Source of the DNA: Alphaproteobacteria bacterium
GTDB taxonomy: Bacteria; Pseudomonadota; Alphaproteobacteria; Rhizobiales; CAJQND01
Reading direction: 5' to 3'
DNA: 64,000 nt
Assembly: GCA_024227565.1 (NCBI GenBank)
Contig: JAAEUE010000015.1
Span: forward strand, 1-64,000
A program made the position numbers and the translations under genes. The notes beneath the pieces are model-generated. The model searched no databases. It saw nothing but the letters and a program-made list of their open reading frames with translations, and was not told the DNA's origin. Positions 32,583 to 41,910 of this stretch are shown in pieces (the stretch's first letter is position 1; each line of letters starts with the position of its first letter).

Positions 32583-33863
32583 TCACGCCTTCTCGCGCGC
32601 CACGGCCCGCCAGCCAATATCTCTGCGGCAGAACCCGCCGGGCCAATCCACCTTGTCGACCGCGGCGTAAGCCTTGGCCTGAGCTTCGGCGACGGTTGCT
32701 CCAATGCCGGTAACATTAAGCACCCGACCGCCTGTTGCCAGGCACGCGCCGGTATCCGAGCGTGCTGTTCCAGCGTGGAAGATCTCAACATCATCGCCTG
32801 CGCCGGCATCTGCCAGGCCGCCAATTTCGGTGTTCTTCTCGTATGAGCCGGGATAACCCTTCGCCGCCATCACCACAGTCAACGCCACATCATCAATCCA
32901 GCGGGCCGAGACGTGGTCAAGCTGACCTTCCGCCGACGCCAGAAGCAGGGTCACCAGATCGTCCCGCAGCCGCATCATCATCACCTGGCACTCCGGATCA
33001 CCGAAGCGCACGTTATATTCAATCAGCTCAGGGCCCTTGTCGGTGATCATCAGTCCGGCAAACAGCACCCCGCGAAACGGTGTGCCCGCCTCAGCCATCG
33101 CCGCAACGGTGGGCAGAATGATCTCGTCCATGGTGCGCTGGCACAGCTCTTCGGTCATCACCGGGGCCGGGGAGTAGGCGCCCATGCCGCCAGTATTGGG
33201 GCCGGTGTCGCCGTCGCCAACCTGCTTGTGGTCCTGGGCCGTGGCCAGTGCGAGGGTGTTCTTGCCGTCCACCAGGGCAAAGAAGCTGGCCTCTTCGCCC
33301 ACCAGAAAGTCTTCAACCACAACCTCCGCGCCGGCCTCCCCAAAGGCTCCACCGAAAATCTCGTCCACCGTCGCGCAAGCCTCATCCAGGCTCTGGGCAA
33401 TCACCACGCCTTTACCGGCCGCCAGGCCATCAGCCTTGATCACGAGGGGGGCGGACTGCTTACGCACATAGGCTTTGGCCGGTTCGCCAGAGGAAAACCG
33501 GGCGTAGGCCGCGGTTGGAATATTGTGTTTGGCGCAAAGATCCTTGGTGAAGCCCTTGGAGCCTTCAAGCTGGGCCGCCGCAGCAGAGGGACCGAAGGTC
33601 TTGATACCGGCGGCAATCAGATCATCGGCGAGACCCGCAACCAGAGGCACTTCGGGGCCGACAACCACAAAGTCCACTTCGTTTGCCTTGCACAGGTCAA
33701 TCACGGCCTGGTGATCGGAGATATCCACGGCCATACAGTCGGCCACCTCGGCAATGCCGCCATTTCCAGGCGCGCAGATCAAACGGTCGCACTGGGGGCT
33801 CTTGGCGATGGCCCAACACAAACCATGCTCCCGGCCGCCAGAGCCGATCACCAGGATATTCAT
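32583..33863 (-). CDS. purD: Phosphoribosylamine-glycine ligase
   Basis: 426 residues from [13 protein letters not shown] (GAGAGG upstream); the frame extends further 5' but not with family sequence. ATP-grasp enzyme of purine synthesis (step 2, GAR synthetase). Seen: [42 protein letters not shown], and [12 protein letters not shown] with metal-binding Glu/Asn. Length is normal. It ends 54 bases before the phosphotransferase gene, so the three minus-strand genes may form one transcript. Confidence 0.96.
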   Translation of the reverse strand: MNILVIGSGGREHGLCWAIAKSPQCDRLICAPGNGGIAEVADCMAVDISDHQAVIDLCKANEVDFVVVGPEVPLVAGLADDLIAAGIKTFGPSAAAAQLEGSKGFTKDLCAKHNIPTAAYARFSSGEPAKAYVRKQSAPLVIKADGLAAGKGVVIAQSLDEACATVDEIFGGAFGEAGAEVVVEDFLVGEEASFFALVDGKNTLALATAQDHKQVGDGDTGPNTGGMGAYSPAPVMTEELCQRTMDEIILPTVAAMAEAGTPFRGVLFAGLMITDKGPELIEYNVRFGDPECQVMMMRLRDDLVTLLLASAEGQLDHVSARWIDDVALTVVMAAKGYPGSYEKNTEIGGLADAGAGDDVEIFHAGTARSDTGACLATGGRVLNVTGIGATVAEAQAKAYAAVDKVDWPGGFCRRDIGWRAVAREKA

Positions 33864-34055
33864 GAGCCTCTCCCGCATTGCCGACCACATATGGCCTGAA
33901 CTGCTCATAAATCATCCCGGCCCCAGGGATGCAACGTGATATGCACAACCTAGAGCGGGACGTTTGAGTGGTATGGTTGGAATTGATCTTTTTGGATATT
34001 TCTCCAAGGCCAAATCTGCCTTAATGCCCCAAGCTCACTTTTCCTGGAGATCCCG

Positions 34056-34766
34056 ATGCCGCGTCAGAATGAACTTGGTCAGCCGATAGGTGTTTCATTG
34101 CCCGAGGGATGGCAGAGCCCACCCGTGCCGCCTCGCCAAGCTACAGAGGGCCTGCGGGTCCGGGTCGAACCGATTGACCCCGAGCGCCACGCCGCCGATC
34201 TGCACGCGGCCAACCTGCTCGATGAGACGGGGGCGGGGTGGACCTATATGGCCTATGGGCCGTTTTCCACGGTGGACGACTACAAGGCTTGGATGCAGTC
34301 CACCTGCATGAAAGATGATCCCATGTTCTGGGGCTATGTGGACAAGACGAACGGCCAGGCGATCGGCCTGGGATCATACCTGCGCATCAAGCCGGTTGAG
34401 GCCTGCATTGAAGTGGGCCACATTCGCCTCTCACCGCTCTTGCAACGCACGCCAATGGCCACTGAAGTGATGCACTTGATGATGAAGAACGTCTTTGATC
34501 TGGGCTACCGGCGCTATGAGTGGAAATGCGATGCGCTCAACGGCCCCTCCCGCCGTGCTGCTGAACGGCTGGGTTTCACCTATGAAGGCACCTTCCGTCA
34601 GGCCACCCATTACAAAGGCCGCAACCGGGATACGGCCTGGTTTGCGATCGTCGATAAGGATTGGCCGGCCATCGAAGCAGCCCACACCGCCTGGCTGGAC
34701 CCATCGAACTTCGATGAGGCGGGCCAGCAACGCCAATCGCTTTCAGCGATAATGGGCAGAGGCTGA
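34056..34766 (+). CDS. GNAT-family N-acetyltransferase (RimJ/RimL-like)
   Basis: 236 residues; ATG with CTGGAG upstream. Segments GLGSYLRIKPVEACIEVGHI and then the LQRTPMATEVMHLMM helix and YRRYEWKCDALNGPSRRAAERLGF (split here at the A-motif) are typical of the RimJ/RimL-like acetyltransferases that modify protein N-termini or small amines. Substrate unknown. It lies 4 bases before a DMT permease gene, so the two are probably co-transcribed. Confidence 0.88.
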   Translation: MPRQNELGQPIGVSLPEGWQSPPVPPRQATEGLRVRVEPIDPERHAADLHAANLLDETGAGWTYMAYGPFSTVDDYKAWMQSTCMKDDPMFWGYVDKTNGQAIGLGSYLRIKPVEACIEVGHIRLSPLLQRTPMATEVMHLMMKNVFDLGYRRYEWKCDALNGPSRRAAERLGFTYEGTFRQATHYKGRNRDTAWFAIVDKDWPAIEAAHTAWLDPSNFDEAGQQRQSLSAIMGRG

Positions 34767-34770
34767 GCAT

Positions 34771-35685
34771 TTGCCGGACCAGGCCAAAGGCACCCCCATA
34801 TTGACGGTTGTGTTGATTGGTCTGTTCTGGGGCCTGAACTGGCCAGCGGTGAAATACATGCTCACCGAAATGCCGCCCATGACCATCCGGGCGATGGCGT
34901 TCCCGGTGGCGGCTATGTGCCTGGCGGCAATCGCGTGGGGCAGGGGGGACAACATGCGCCCGGCGCCCGGCGAGTTCGTGCCCATGATCGTGACCGGCCT
35001 GCTGGTGGTTTGCGGGTTCAATGTGCTCACCGCGTTGGGCCAGATGCTCACCGAAACCTCAAAGGCGGCCATCATCGCCTACACCATGCCGGCCCTCACG
35101 GCGGGGTTTGCGGCGGTGTTCCTTGGAGAGCGGCTTGGCAAAATGCGCCTGATCGCCCTGGCGGTGGGCATGGTCGGCCTTGGGGTTCTGGCCTCTGAGG
35201 ATTTCGCTGCGCTCGTCTCAGATCCGCGTGGGCCAGCCATCATGATGCTGGCGGCGCTCTCCTGGGCGCTTGGCAATGTTGCGCTGAAGGCCCGCAAGTG
35301 GAGCCTGTCGTCTCTATCGCTGACGGTCTGGTTTTTCGTGGCCTCCAGCGTATTCATCTGGCCGCTGGTGCTGATCTTTGAGCCGCCTTGGCAACAAACC
35401 ATGCCGAGCACGCCTGTGCTGCTCACCTTGGTCTACCACGCGCTGGGTCCAATGGTGGTGTGCTACGCGCTGTGGACCGCGCTGCTGGGCCGCCTGTCGG
35501 CCTCGGTTGCTGCCATCACCTCGCTCTTGGCACCTGTCGTTGGCGTCTCCTCTGCTGTGGTTCTGCTGGGCGATGCGGTCACGTGGCAGAAGGTTGTCTC
35601 CTTAGGCATGATCCTTCTGTCCATCAAGCTGGCCATTGCCCCGCAATCTGAAGCCGAACAGAAACCGGTGAAATCTCAATCCTAA
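34771..35685 (+). CDS. DMT-superfamily (EamA) permease
   Basis: 304 residues from a TTG preceded by GGCAGAGG. Ten hydrophobic helices in two EamA halves; ILTVVLIGLFWGLNWPAVKY opens the first repeat and SWALGNVALKARKW the second. Members export amino acids, metabolites or drugs; the substrate is not predictable. Paired with the upstream acetyltransferase, it might export an acetylated product, but this is conjecture. Confidence 0.88.
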   Translation: MPDQAKGTPILTVVLIGLFWGLNWPAVKYMLTEMPPMTIRAMAFPVAAMCLAAIAWGRGDNMRPAPGEFVPMIVTGLLVVCGFNVLTALGQMLTETSKAAIIAYTMPALTAGFAAVFLGERLGKMRLIALAVGMVGLGVLASEDFAALVSDPRGPAIMMLAALSWALGNVALKARKWSLSSLSLTVWFFVASSVFIWPLVLIFEPPWQQTMPSTPVLLTLVYHALGPMVVCYALWTALLGRLSASVAAITSLLAPVVGVSSAVVLLGDAVTWQKVVSLGMILLSIKLAIAPQSEAEQKPVKSQS

Positions 35686-35761
35686 AGGCTGGCAGATAGC
35701 GTGTTTGAGGGTATAACTCTGGGCGCGGGCGGCAGGTGATCGCGCGTGAAAAGGGCACGTA

Positions 35762-37237
35762 ATGTCTTCAGACGACAACGGATTAGGTTGGCCATTTGAC
35801 GAGGCCGAGGACGAAGCCCCGGCGCGTCCCAACGTCGTGGAATATTCCGTCAGCGAGATCTCATTTGCCCTGAAGCGCACCGTGGAAGACACATTTGGCT
35901 ATGTGCGCATCCGCGGCGAGCTTGGCCGGGTTTCGCGGCCTGCCTCGGGCCACGTCTACCTTGACCTGAAAGACGAAAAGTCCGTGCTCTCCGGCGTCTG
36001 CTGGAAAGGCGTCGCGCAACGCCTGAAGGTGCAGCCTGAGCAAGGCCTTGAGGTGATCATCACCGGCAAGATCACCACCTTCCCGGGGCAATCCAAATAT
36101 CAGGTGGTGATCGACAGCATGGAACCGGCCGGTGCCGGTGCGCTGATGGCCCTGCTGGAAGAGCGCCGCAAGAAACTGGCCGCAGAGGGCCTGTTTGAAG
36201 ATGAGCGCAAGAAAGAGCTGCCGTATCTGCCCGAGGTGATCGGCGTTGTGACTTCGCCGAGCGGAGCCGTGATCCGCGATATCCTGCACCGGCTGGCCGA
36301 CCGCTTCCCGCGCCACGTGGTGGTTTGGCCCGTGCGGGTGCAGGGCGAAACCTCGGGCGAGGAGGTGGCGCGCGCCATACGGGGTTTCAACGCGCTTGAA
36401 GCGGGCGGACCTGTCACCAGGCCTGATGTGATCATCGTGGCGCGCGGTGGCGGCTCGTTGGAGGATCTATGGGGCTTCAACGAAGAGGCCGTGGTGCGCG
36501 CGGCGGCAGACAGCGACATCCCGATTATCTCGGCCGTCGGCCACGAAACCGACTGGACCCTGATCGACCATGCTGCCGACCACCGGGCTCCGACGCCAAC
36601 GGGCGCCGCTGAACGTGCAGTTCCGGTGCGTATGGAGCTTGCCGCGACCGTTGATGATTACAGCGCACGGCTGCAGCGCGGCCTGTCGCGCACCCTGTCT
36701 GACCGGCAACAAGCGCTCAGAGCGGCCAGCCGCGGTCTGCCGAAGCTGGACGAAGCCTTATCTCTACCTCGCCAGCGGCTTGATGCGGCGTCTGGCCGGC
36801 TTGGCCAGGCCCTGCGTATGGGCACACAGCAACTGCACAGCCGCTTTGCTGCCACAGCATCACGGCTCACCCGCCGACCTCTGGAGCAAGGACTGGGGCA
36901 AAAGACTGAAGCCGTGGGCGCCCTGTTTGAGCGCAGCCGGCGCGCCTTTGCGCGGACCACGGAGATCAGGCGCCAGAGCCTGGACACGCAAGCCAAGCTG
37001 CTTGCAAGTTTGGGTTACCAATCGGTTTTGGAGCGCGGTTTTGCGCTGGTGCGCGACGCGGACGGAAAGCCAATTCGCAGCGTCACCGCCGCCAAGCCCG
37101 AGCAACGCGCCGAGATCCAGTTCCAGGATGGCAGGCTTTCGGCAACCCTGCACACCCAGCTGTCTGGCCCTGCGCCGCGCCCGCAAAAGCCCAAGAAGAA
37201 ACCTAAGCCCGCAGAAGGGCAGGGCGATTTGTTTTAA
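35762..37237 (+). CDS. xseA: Exodeoxyribonuclease VII large subunit
   Basis: 491 residues. N-terminal OB-fold: VRIRGELGRVSRPASGHVYL and then DLKDEKSVLSGVCW. Catalytic domain: EVIGVVTSPSGAVIRDILHR, DVIIVARGGGSLEDLWGFNE and ISAVGHETDWTLID, all hallmark blocks. A long coiled coil (about 300-420) and a basic C-terminus (PRPQKPKKKPKP) follow. With XseB it degrades single-stranded DNA. It is followed by the DUF2093 gene, as is usual in Hyphomicrobiales. Confidence 0.95.
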   Translation: MSSDDNGLGWPFDEAEDEAPARPNVVEYSVSEISFALKRTVEDTFGYVRIRGELGRVSRPASGHVYLDLKDEKSVLSGVCWKGVAQRLKVQPEQGLEVIITGKITTFPGQSKYQVVIDSMEPAGAGALMALLEERRKKLAAEGLFEDERKKELPYLPEVIGVVTSPSGAVIRDILHRLADRFPRHVVVWPVRVQGETSGEEVARAIRGFNALEAGGPVTRPDVIIVARGGGSLEDLWGFNEEAVVRAAADSDIPIISAVGHETDWTLIDHAADHRAPTPTGAAERAVPVRMELAATVDDYSARLQRGLSRTLSDRQQALRAASRGLPKLDEALSLPRQRLDAASGRLGQALRMGTQQLHSRFAATASRLTRRPLEQGLGQKTEAVGALFERSRRAFARTTEIRRQSLDTQAKLLASLGYQSVLERGFALVRDADGKPIRSVTAAKPEQRAEIQFQDGRLSATLHTQLSGPAPRPQKPKKKPKPAEGQGDLF

Positions 37238-37284
37238 AAAAGATATGGAAATTCTCGGCCCAAAGCCCTAGTTACTGAAGCACA

Positions 37285-37506
37285 ATGAACAGGTTCCAAC
37301 CAAATTTCATCGGAGGCCGCGAAGCGCGGGTGCGCTATCTGGATTCCGATTTTCAGATCATGGTGCAAGGCGACTTCGTGCGCTGCGCCGTGTCGGGCAA
37401 GCCGATCACCATTGATCAGCTGAAATATTGGGACGTTGAACTGCAGGAAGCCTACGCCACGGCAGAAATCTCCATGCAGCGCTACCTTGAGAAGATCAAG
37501 ACCTAG
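37285..37506 (+). CDS. DUF2093-family small protein
   Basis: 73 residues, matching in length and sequence style the alphaproteobacterial DUF2093 family: MNRFQPNFIGGREARVRYLD, FVRCAVSGKPITIDQLKYW and the helical end EAYATAEISMQRYLEKIK. Function unknown. It sits 47 bases after xseA on the same strand, supporting co-transcription. Confidence 0.9.
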   Translation: MNRFQPNFIGGREARVRYLDSDFQIMVQGDFVRCAVSGKPITIDQLKYWDVELQEAYATAEISMQRYLEKIKT

Positions 37507-37515
37507 GCCTAGCTC

Positions 37516-38397
37516 TTACTCTGCGGCCTCAAGCGTGTGGCCGAAATTGGAAACCGATCCCATAATCTGAGACCGCAGCGCTTCGATCGCGCCGTTAAGC
37601 TCGCCCGGCTTGGTGATCAGCTCTATCTGGAACTCGCCCAGAGATGGAAATCCGTCTGCTTCTGTCAACACCCGCATCCCGGGCCTGATCGACATAGAAG
37701 GCATGGCTCCAACGGCCAGTCCCGACTGGATGGCTGCGCTCATGGCAACGCTGTTCCCGCTGGCATAGGCGATCCGGTAGGGCTTGCCCGCCTTGTCCAG
37801 CGCATCCAAAACCATTTGCCGCCAATCGCAGCTCGGGTGCGAGACCGCTATCGGCAAAAGGTCTTTTTCATGGGCGCAGTGGCGCGGCGAGGTCACCCAT
37901 TGCAGCTTCTCGTGGCGCACGATCTCTCCATAAACCACGCCGCCCTGGCAGGTGTGTAAGCTCAGGTCCAAATCGCCGGCCATGGTCTTCTCGCGCAGAA
38001 TTCCGCTTGAGAGGCATTCCACATCCACTTCCACCATGGGGTGGGTGCGGGCGAAGGTGGCCAGCAGCTCCGGCAGCAGGCGTTCAGCATAATCATCCGG
38101 CGTGCCGAGCCGCACCACCCCGGCACACTCTGGTTCTGAAAATGCCGACATGGCCTCATCGGACAGGCGCACGATGCGCCGGGCATAGTCGAGCAGATGT
38201 TCACCGTCTGCCGTAAGCCGGTTGATGCGTCCATCGCGCACGAACAAAGATTTTAAAACCGTCTCCTCCAACCGCTTCATCTGCATGGAAACGGCAGATT
38301 GGCTCTTGAACACCTCCTCACCGGCTTTTGAGAAGCTGCCCGTGTCGGCAATTGCGATGAAGGTGCGCAGTAAATCAACGTCGAGATTGAGAGCCAT
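37516..38397 (-). CDS. LysR-family transcriptional regulator
   Basis: 293 residues; N-terminal winged HTH (LDVDLLRTFIAIADTGSFSK, then SAVSMQMKRLE, about 4-62) and a periplasmic-binding-protein-like effector domain. The ATG follows AGAGGA. It is divergent from a DUF1127 gene across a 178-base spacer containing an imperfect palindrome, the classical layout for LysR autoregulation and control of the neighbour. The effector is unknown. Confidence 0.93.
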   Translation of the reverse strand: MALNLDVDLLRTFIAIADTGSFSKAGEEVFKSQSAVSMQMKRLEETVLKSLFVRDGRINRLTADGEHLLDYARRIVRLSDEAMSAFSEPECAGVVRLGTPDDYAERLLPELLATFARTHPMVEVDVECLSSGILREKTMAGDLDLSLHTCQGGVVYGEIVRHEKLQWVTSPRHCAHEKDLLPIAVSHPSCDWRQMVLDALDKAGKPYRIAYASGNSVAMSAAIQSGLAVGAMPSMSIRPGMRVLTEADGFPSLGEFQIELITKPGELNGAIEALRSQIMGSVSNFGHTLEAAE

Positions 38398-38433
38398 GGT
38401 GTTCCTCTTAATGCATCAAGAATGTTGATCAGT

Positions 38434-38467
38434 CCTATTTAAAACATTCGTTTGTTAAATCAATAGG
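38434..38467. promoter_or_regulatory. Imperfect palindrome between lysR and DUF1127 genes
   Basis: Arms CCTATT (38434-38439) and AATAGG (38462-38467) enclose AT-rich, partly symmetrical DNA (TTAAAAC ... GTTAAAT). It lies about 35 bases upstream of the lysR start and 110 upstream of the DUF1127 start, a plausible LysR binding site. Confidence 0.35.
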
Positions 38468-38575
38468 TCAAGCACAAATAAGCACGACACCAACCGCCGA
38501 CAGGCATCCGGCCCCAGGGTCCCGCGGGGCGAACGTGGAAGCAAGACCGCTTCCGGCGAACAGGAGAAGTGCGCC

Positions 38576-38848
38576 ATGACAACGCTCGACGAAGTAAGAC
38601 TGCACTCCAGTGACTACCCGCAGTGGATCCGCACCGCGGTCCGCGTCTTTCACAACTGGAAGACCAGAAACCAGGTGCGCAACCTGGAGCGCTACGAACA
38701 GCGCATGCTGGACGACATGGGTGTCACCCGTGATGAGGTGATCTGGGCCTCACACTTGCCGCTCAGTCTCAATGCAGCATGGGAATTGCGGCATCGCTCC
38801 CGCACACGCAGGCTTGCCGATCAGGCGATCGGCTCAGCCCGGCGCTAA
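38576..38848 (+). CDS. DUF1127 small basic protein
   Basis: 90 residues; ATG preceded by AGGAG. The DUF1127 core is NWKTRNQVRNLERYEQRMLD, followed by DMGVTRDEVIWAS; it is Arg-rich and likely RNA- or protein-binding. Short members of this family in Agrobacterium and Rhodobacter influence RNA turnover and phosphate or carbon metabolism; the longer ones, such as this, are less understood. Divergent from LysR. Confidence 0.85.
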   Translation: MTTLDEVRLHSSDYPQWIRTAVRVFHNWKTRNQVRNLERYEQRMLDDMGVTRDEVIWASHLPLSLNAAWELRHRSRTRRLADQAIGSARR

Positions 38849-38855
38849 GGCGCCG

Positions 38856-39602
38856 CTAATACCTCCCGCGAGTGGCCTCTTCAACCGAGTTGAGCAGGTC
38901 GTCCGCAACGTCTCCGCCAGGGCTGCCCCTCCCGAGGATGTCCTCTAGCCTCTCCCGGCCCTGGCGGGGATCACGCCGGAAAATGGAATCATCGAACGAG
39001 ACATCGGGTTCCTCTTGCCGGTATTGCGGCCGGCGTTGAGGTGCGCCGCCAAGCGAGCCGCCCAAGATATCCTTCAAAATATCACCAAATCCGCCTCCAG
39101 CTCCGCCGCCTCTTGGCGCTCGCCGGGGTTGACGCTGCGGTGCGCGCTGCTCTGGCACGGGAAACGGCAAGCCACCGCCTGAGCCGGAGCCCATGCGCTT
39201 GGTGAGCGAGCCCAACACCATGGAGGCGATCACCGGCAACAATTGCTTGAGGATTGCACTTCCGATGCCTGAAGAGCCCGACAAGTGCTGGGCGACGCCG
39301 CGGCTAACGTCTTTGGATCCGAAGATATGACCAAGAATGTTGTTGCCGTCTGCGGCCACATTGCCGAATTGGATGGCCTCTGGATCGTCAAAATAACGCT
39401 CGTGGCGTCCACCCGACACAGCGTTGATCAGGGCGTCATATCCGCCTTCCTGGCTCACATTGCGCCGCACGCCAGATGCGATCACAGGGGCGAGCATTTC
39501 AAAAGCCAGCGCAGATTGCTCTTCGCTGAGGCCAAATTGCTTGGCCACCTGCTGAACCGCCTGGCCGCCTTGGGCCTGCGCAAGAATATCCAATAGTTCC
39601 AC
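38856..39602 (-). CDS. DUF937-family protein
   Basis: 248 residues from GTG at 39602 with GGGAGG 7 bases upstream; the longer open frame is not used because family similarity begins at VELLDILAQAQGGQAVQQVA. The N-terminal 150 residues are helical with the DUF937 (YidB-like) pattern FGLSEEQSALAFEMLAPVIA and SGIGSAILKQLLPVIASMVL. The C-terminal 100 residues are low complexity, rich in Gly, Arg and Gln (APRGGGAGGGFGDILKDILG). Cytoplasmic; function unknown. Confidence 0.85.
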   Translation of the reverse strand: MELLDILAQAQGGQAVQQVAKQFGLSEEQSALAFEMLAPVIASGVRRNVSQEGGYDALINAVSGGRHERYFDDPEAIQFGNVAADGNNILGHIFGSKDVSRGVAQHLSGSSGIGSAILKQLLPVIASMVLGSLTKRMGSGSGGGLPFPVPEQRAPQRQPRRAPRGGGAGGGFGDILKDILGGSLGGAPQRRPQYRQEEPDVSFDDSIFRRDPRQGRERLEDILGRGSPGGDVADDLLNSVEEATRGRY

Positions 39603-39774
39603 TGGTCGTCCTCCCTTGCCACTGATTGGTCTATTTGCACTTAACTTAGTGCGATTACGCCGCAAAACCAGGATGCAATCAACCAGATTGGTCGAATTAA
39701 ATCGATCAGCTTTGCAGTTTGTTAAGCGTAAGTGGGCATGATTTGCTCGAGTATGTGTGTAGGAGTGAGTACCG

Positions 39775-41910
39775 ATGACAACGGCCGCGGCCCCCAATCA
39801 GCTGCCTGAGAGCCTGTTCAGCCCTGAACATGAAGGCCAGGTTTCAGCACCATTGACCCCGGAACAAGCGCCAGAAGGCGTGCTGCCGGAAGCTGGGATG
39901 ACCGAGAACGGGTTGCCACAGATGCCGCCTGAGCAGTTGCAGCAAGCACTCGCCCAACAATTTCACCAGGTTCCAGCCGAGCAGGTTCAGCCCGCCCCCA
40001 CCGAACCTGCGATGCAAATGCCCACCGAACCGGCCGCCCAGATGCCTGCCGAGCCGATGGCCCAGATGCCTGCCGAGCCGGTCGCCCAGATGCCCACCGA
40101 GCCGATGGCCCAGATGCCCGCCGAGCCGGTAGCGGCGATGCCTGCTGAGCCAATGGCACAGGTTGCCGCCGAGCCGGTAGCACAGATGCCCGCCGAGCCG
40201 ATCGCTCAGGTTCCTGCAGAACCGGTGGCACAGCTGCCTGTTGAGCAAATGGCAGCAGAGCCTGTTCAGCATGCCCAAGCGCCCGCACCCGAAATGCCCC
40301 AGCAGGTCGCCGCAGAGATGCAGGCGCCGCAAGATCAGGCGATGAACGCCCAGCATGTTTTGGCCGAGCACGTGGCCACCCCGGAACTTGTTGCCGCCCA
40401 GATGGCCGGGCACGAGCCACCGGCCGCCGCACCTGCCCCGGAAACGGCAGAAACCGTTCTGGCGGCGATGCCTCATCCGGACACCTATCAGCAACTTCCG
40501 CCCGCGACAGCAAATGCGGAGCATGCTGTTCCGGCGCTCGCACCTGAAGCGCAAAGTCAGCTCCAGCCCGAGGCACGGTATGTTCCCAACGAGCTTGCCG
40601 TGGCTGCAGCCCCTGCGCCCGAAGCCATGCCTGCTCCAGAGATGGCAGCGCCGGCCACGGCACCAGTTGCTGCCCAGGTACAGCCTGCCGATGTTGCTGT
40701 GGGCATTCCCGGCGCCTTTGAGGCCCTGTCACAACCGGGTGCAGAGCAGGCCCCGATGACGATGGATCCTGCTGCCCAGATGCAGCCTCAAGACATGCTC
40801 CCGGCCGCTGTAGATCAGACTCAGATTGTTCCGGCTGCCGCCGAACTTGCTCAGCCTGTAGGCGTGCCTATGCAGCAGCCTGAATTGCAGCAAATGTATG
40901 CAGACGCCATGGCAGCCGAGCCTGCCGGTCAGATTGCGGCAATGCCCGAGGCACAAATGCCCGTGGATCCGCAAGCTGCTGAGCCGGCACCGGCCGAAAT
41001 GGCTGTCGATTCGGCCCAGCTTGCACCTGGCGCAGCTGGTGTGGCTCTCGCAACCGAAATCCCTGCAATCAGCCAATTGCCGGCAGACAACGAAGCTGAA
41101 AAACCTGTAATTTTGAGCAGCGATCTGCGGCAACTGTCGACGGTTTCTGCAGAAACGCAGAAGAAGGGTGGTCTGGCTGGGCTGTTCTCCAAAAAGCAGG
41201 ACCCAGACACACCAGCCCCCGCTCAGGGGCGTGTGTCGGTGCTTGGCGGGGATGCGGGAGAAAAGAAGAAAGGCTTTAGCCTGTCTGGTTTGTTCTCACG
41301 CAAAAAGAAGGCTGAGGAGGTAACGTTGCCACAGCCGGTTTTGGCGGACCAAGAACCAGAGCCGGCTGCTGCAAAGCCTGCTGATGTGCAGATTCCCATT
41401 TTAACCCCGGGTATTGAGCCCGCGGCATCTGAAGAAGCGCCTGCTGGTGAAGAGACCAGCCCGGTACGTGAAGAAATCATGCTGTTTATCGGCAAGAATG
41501 CAGAAGCCTTTGAGGAGAGCTGGGAAAACCACCACAAGGCGGATGGCAAACTCCAGATGTCCTGGTCAACCCCAGGATTCCTGTTGTCATTCATGTGGCT
41601 GGCCTACCGCAAGCTTCACAAATTTGCCCTTGGCGGTTTTGCGCTCGTTGCCGGCATGACATTGGTTCACGGGTATGCGGCTCTGGCGGCGATGTTTGTG
41701 CTGATGGTCGCTGTTGGCCTGTTTGGCAAATCGCTCTACGTGCGGATGGTGAGCAATCGGGTCATGGGCATCATGCAGTTCGCTGGCGATCCCAACATCT
41801 ACGTGAACAATCTGCGGCTACAGGGAGGAGTTTCTCTCCCGGCAGCGCTTTGTTTGGGTGTGTTGATCCTGGTGGTTGCGGGAACCAAGGTGATCCCCGG
41901 TCTGCTCTAG
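39775..41910 (+). CDS. Pro/Ala/Met-rich repeat protein with DUF2628-like membrane C-terminus
   Basis: 711 residues; ATG with AGGAG upstream. No signal peptide. Residues about 70-165 are an octapeptide array, AQMPAEPx, and up to about 440 the chain remains rich in Ala, Pro, Met and Gln and should be unstructured. Two similar basic motifs occur at about 465 and 500 (GLAGLFSKK, SLSGLFSRKK). The C-terminal 150 residues fit DUF2628: IMLFIGKNAEAFEESWE, MSWSTPGFLLSFMWLAYRKL, then two or three transmembrane helices (about 620-660, 690-710). The long cytosolic arm may be a spacer or scaffold. Function unknown. Confidence 0.8.
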   Translation: MTTAAAPNQLPESLFSPEHEGQVSAPLTPEQAPEGVLPEAGMTENGLPQMPPEQLQQALAQQFHQVPAEQVQPAPTEPAMQMPTEPAAQMPAEPMAQMPAEPVAQMPTEPMAQMPAEPVAAMPAEPMAQVAAEPVAQMPAEPIAQVPAEPVAQLPVEQMAAEPVQHAQAPAPEMPQQVAAEMQAPQDQAMNAQHVLAEHVATPELVAAQMAGHEPPAAAPAPETAETVLAAMPHPDTYQQLPPATANAEHAVPALAPEAQSQLQPEARYVPNELAVAAAPAPEAMPAPEMAAPATAPVAAQVQPADVAVGIPGAFEALSQPGAEQAPMTMDPAAQMQPQDMLPAAVDQTQIVPAAAELAQPVGVPMQQPELQQMYADAMAAEPAGQIAAMPEAQMPVDPQAAEPAPAEMAVDSAQLAPGAAGVALATEIPAISQLPADNEAEKPVILSSDLRQLSTVSAETQKKGGLAGLFSKKQDPDTPAPAQGRVSVLGGDAGEKKKGFSLSGLFSRKKKAEEVTLPQPVLADQEPEPAAAKPADVQIPILTPGIEPAASEEAPAGEETSPVREEIMLFIGKNAEAFEESWENHHKADGKLQMSWSTPGFLLSFMWLAYRKLHKFALGGFALVAGMTLVHGYAALAAMFVLMVAVGLFGKSLYVRMVSNRVMGIMQFAGDPNIYVNNLRLQGGVSLPAALCLGVLILVVAGTKVIPGLL
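39994..40251 (+). repeat. 24-bp coding tandem repeat (octapeptide AQMPAEPx)
   Basis: About ten consecutive copies of a 24-base unit reading GCC CAG ATG CCT GCC GAG CCG GTG or close variants. Central copies are nearly identical in DNA, whereas outer ones diverge, so copy number may vary between strains. Confidence 0.9.

Noticed and set aside
39818..40732. 304-codon open frame on the minus strand across the Pro/Ala/Met repeats
   Set aside because: Low-complexity antisense reading of the octapeptide array; the plus-strand frame has an AGGAG ribosome site and a recognisable C-terminal domain.
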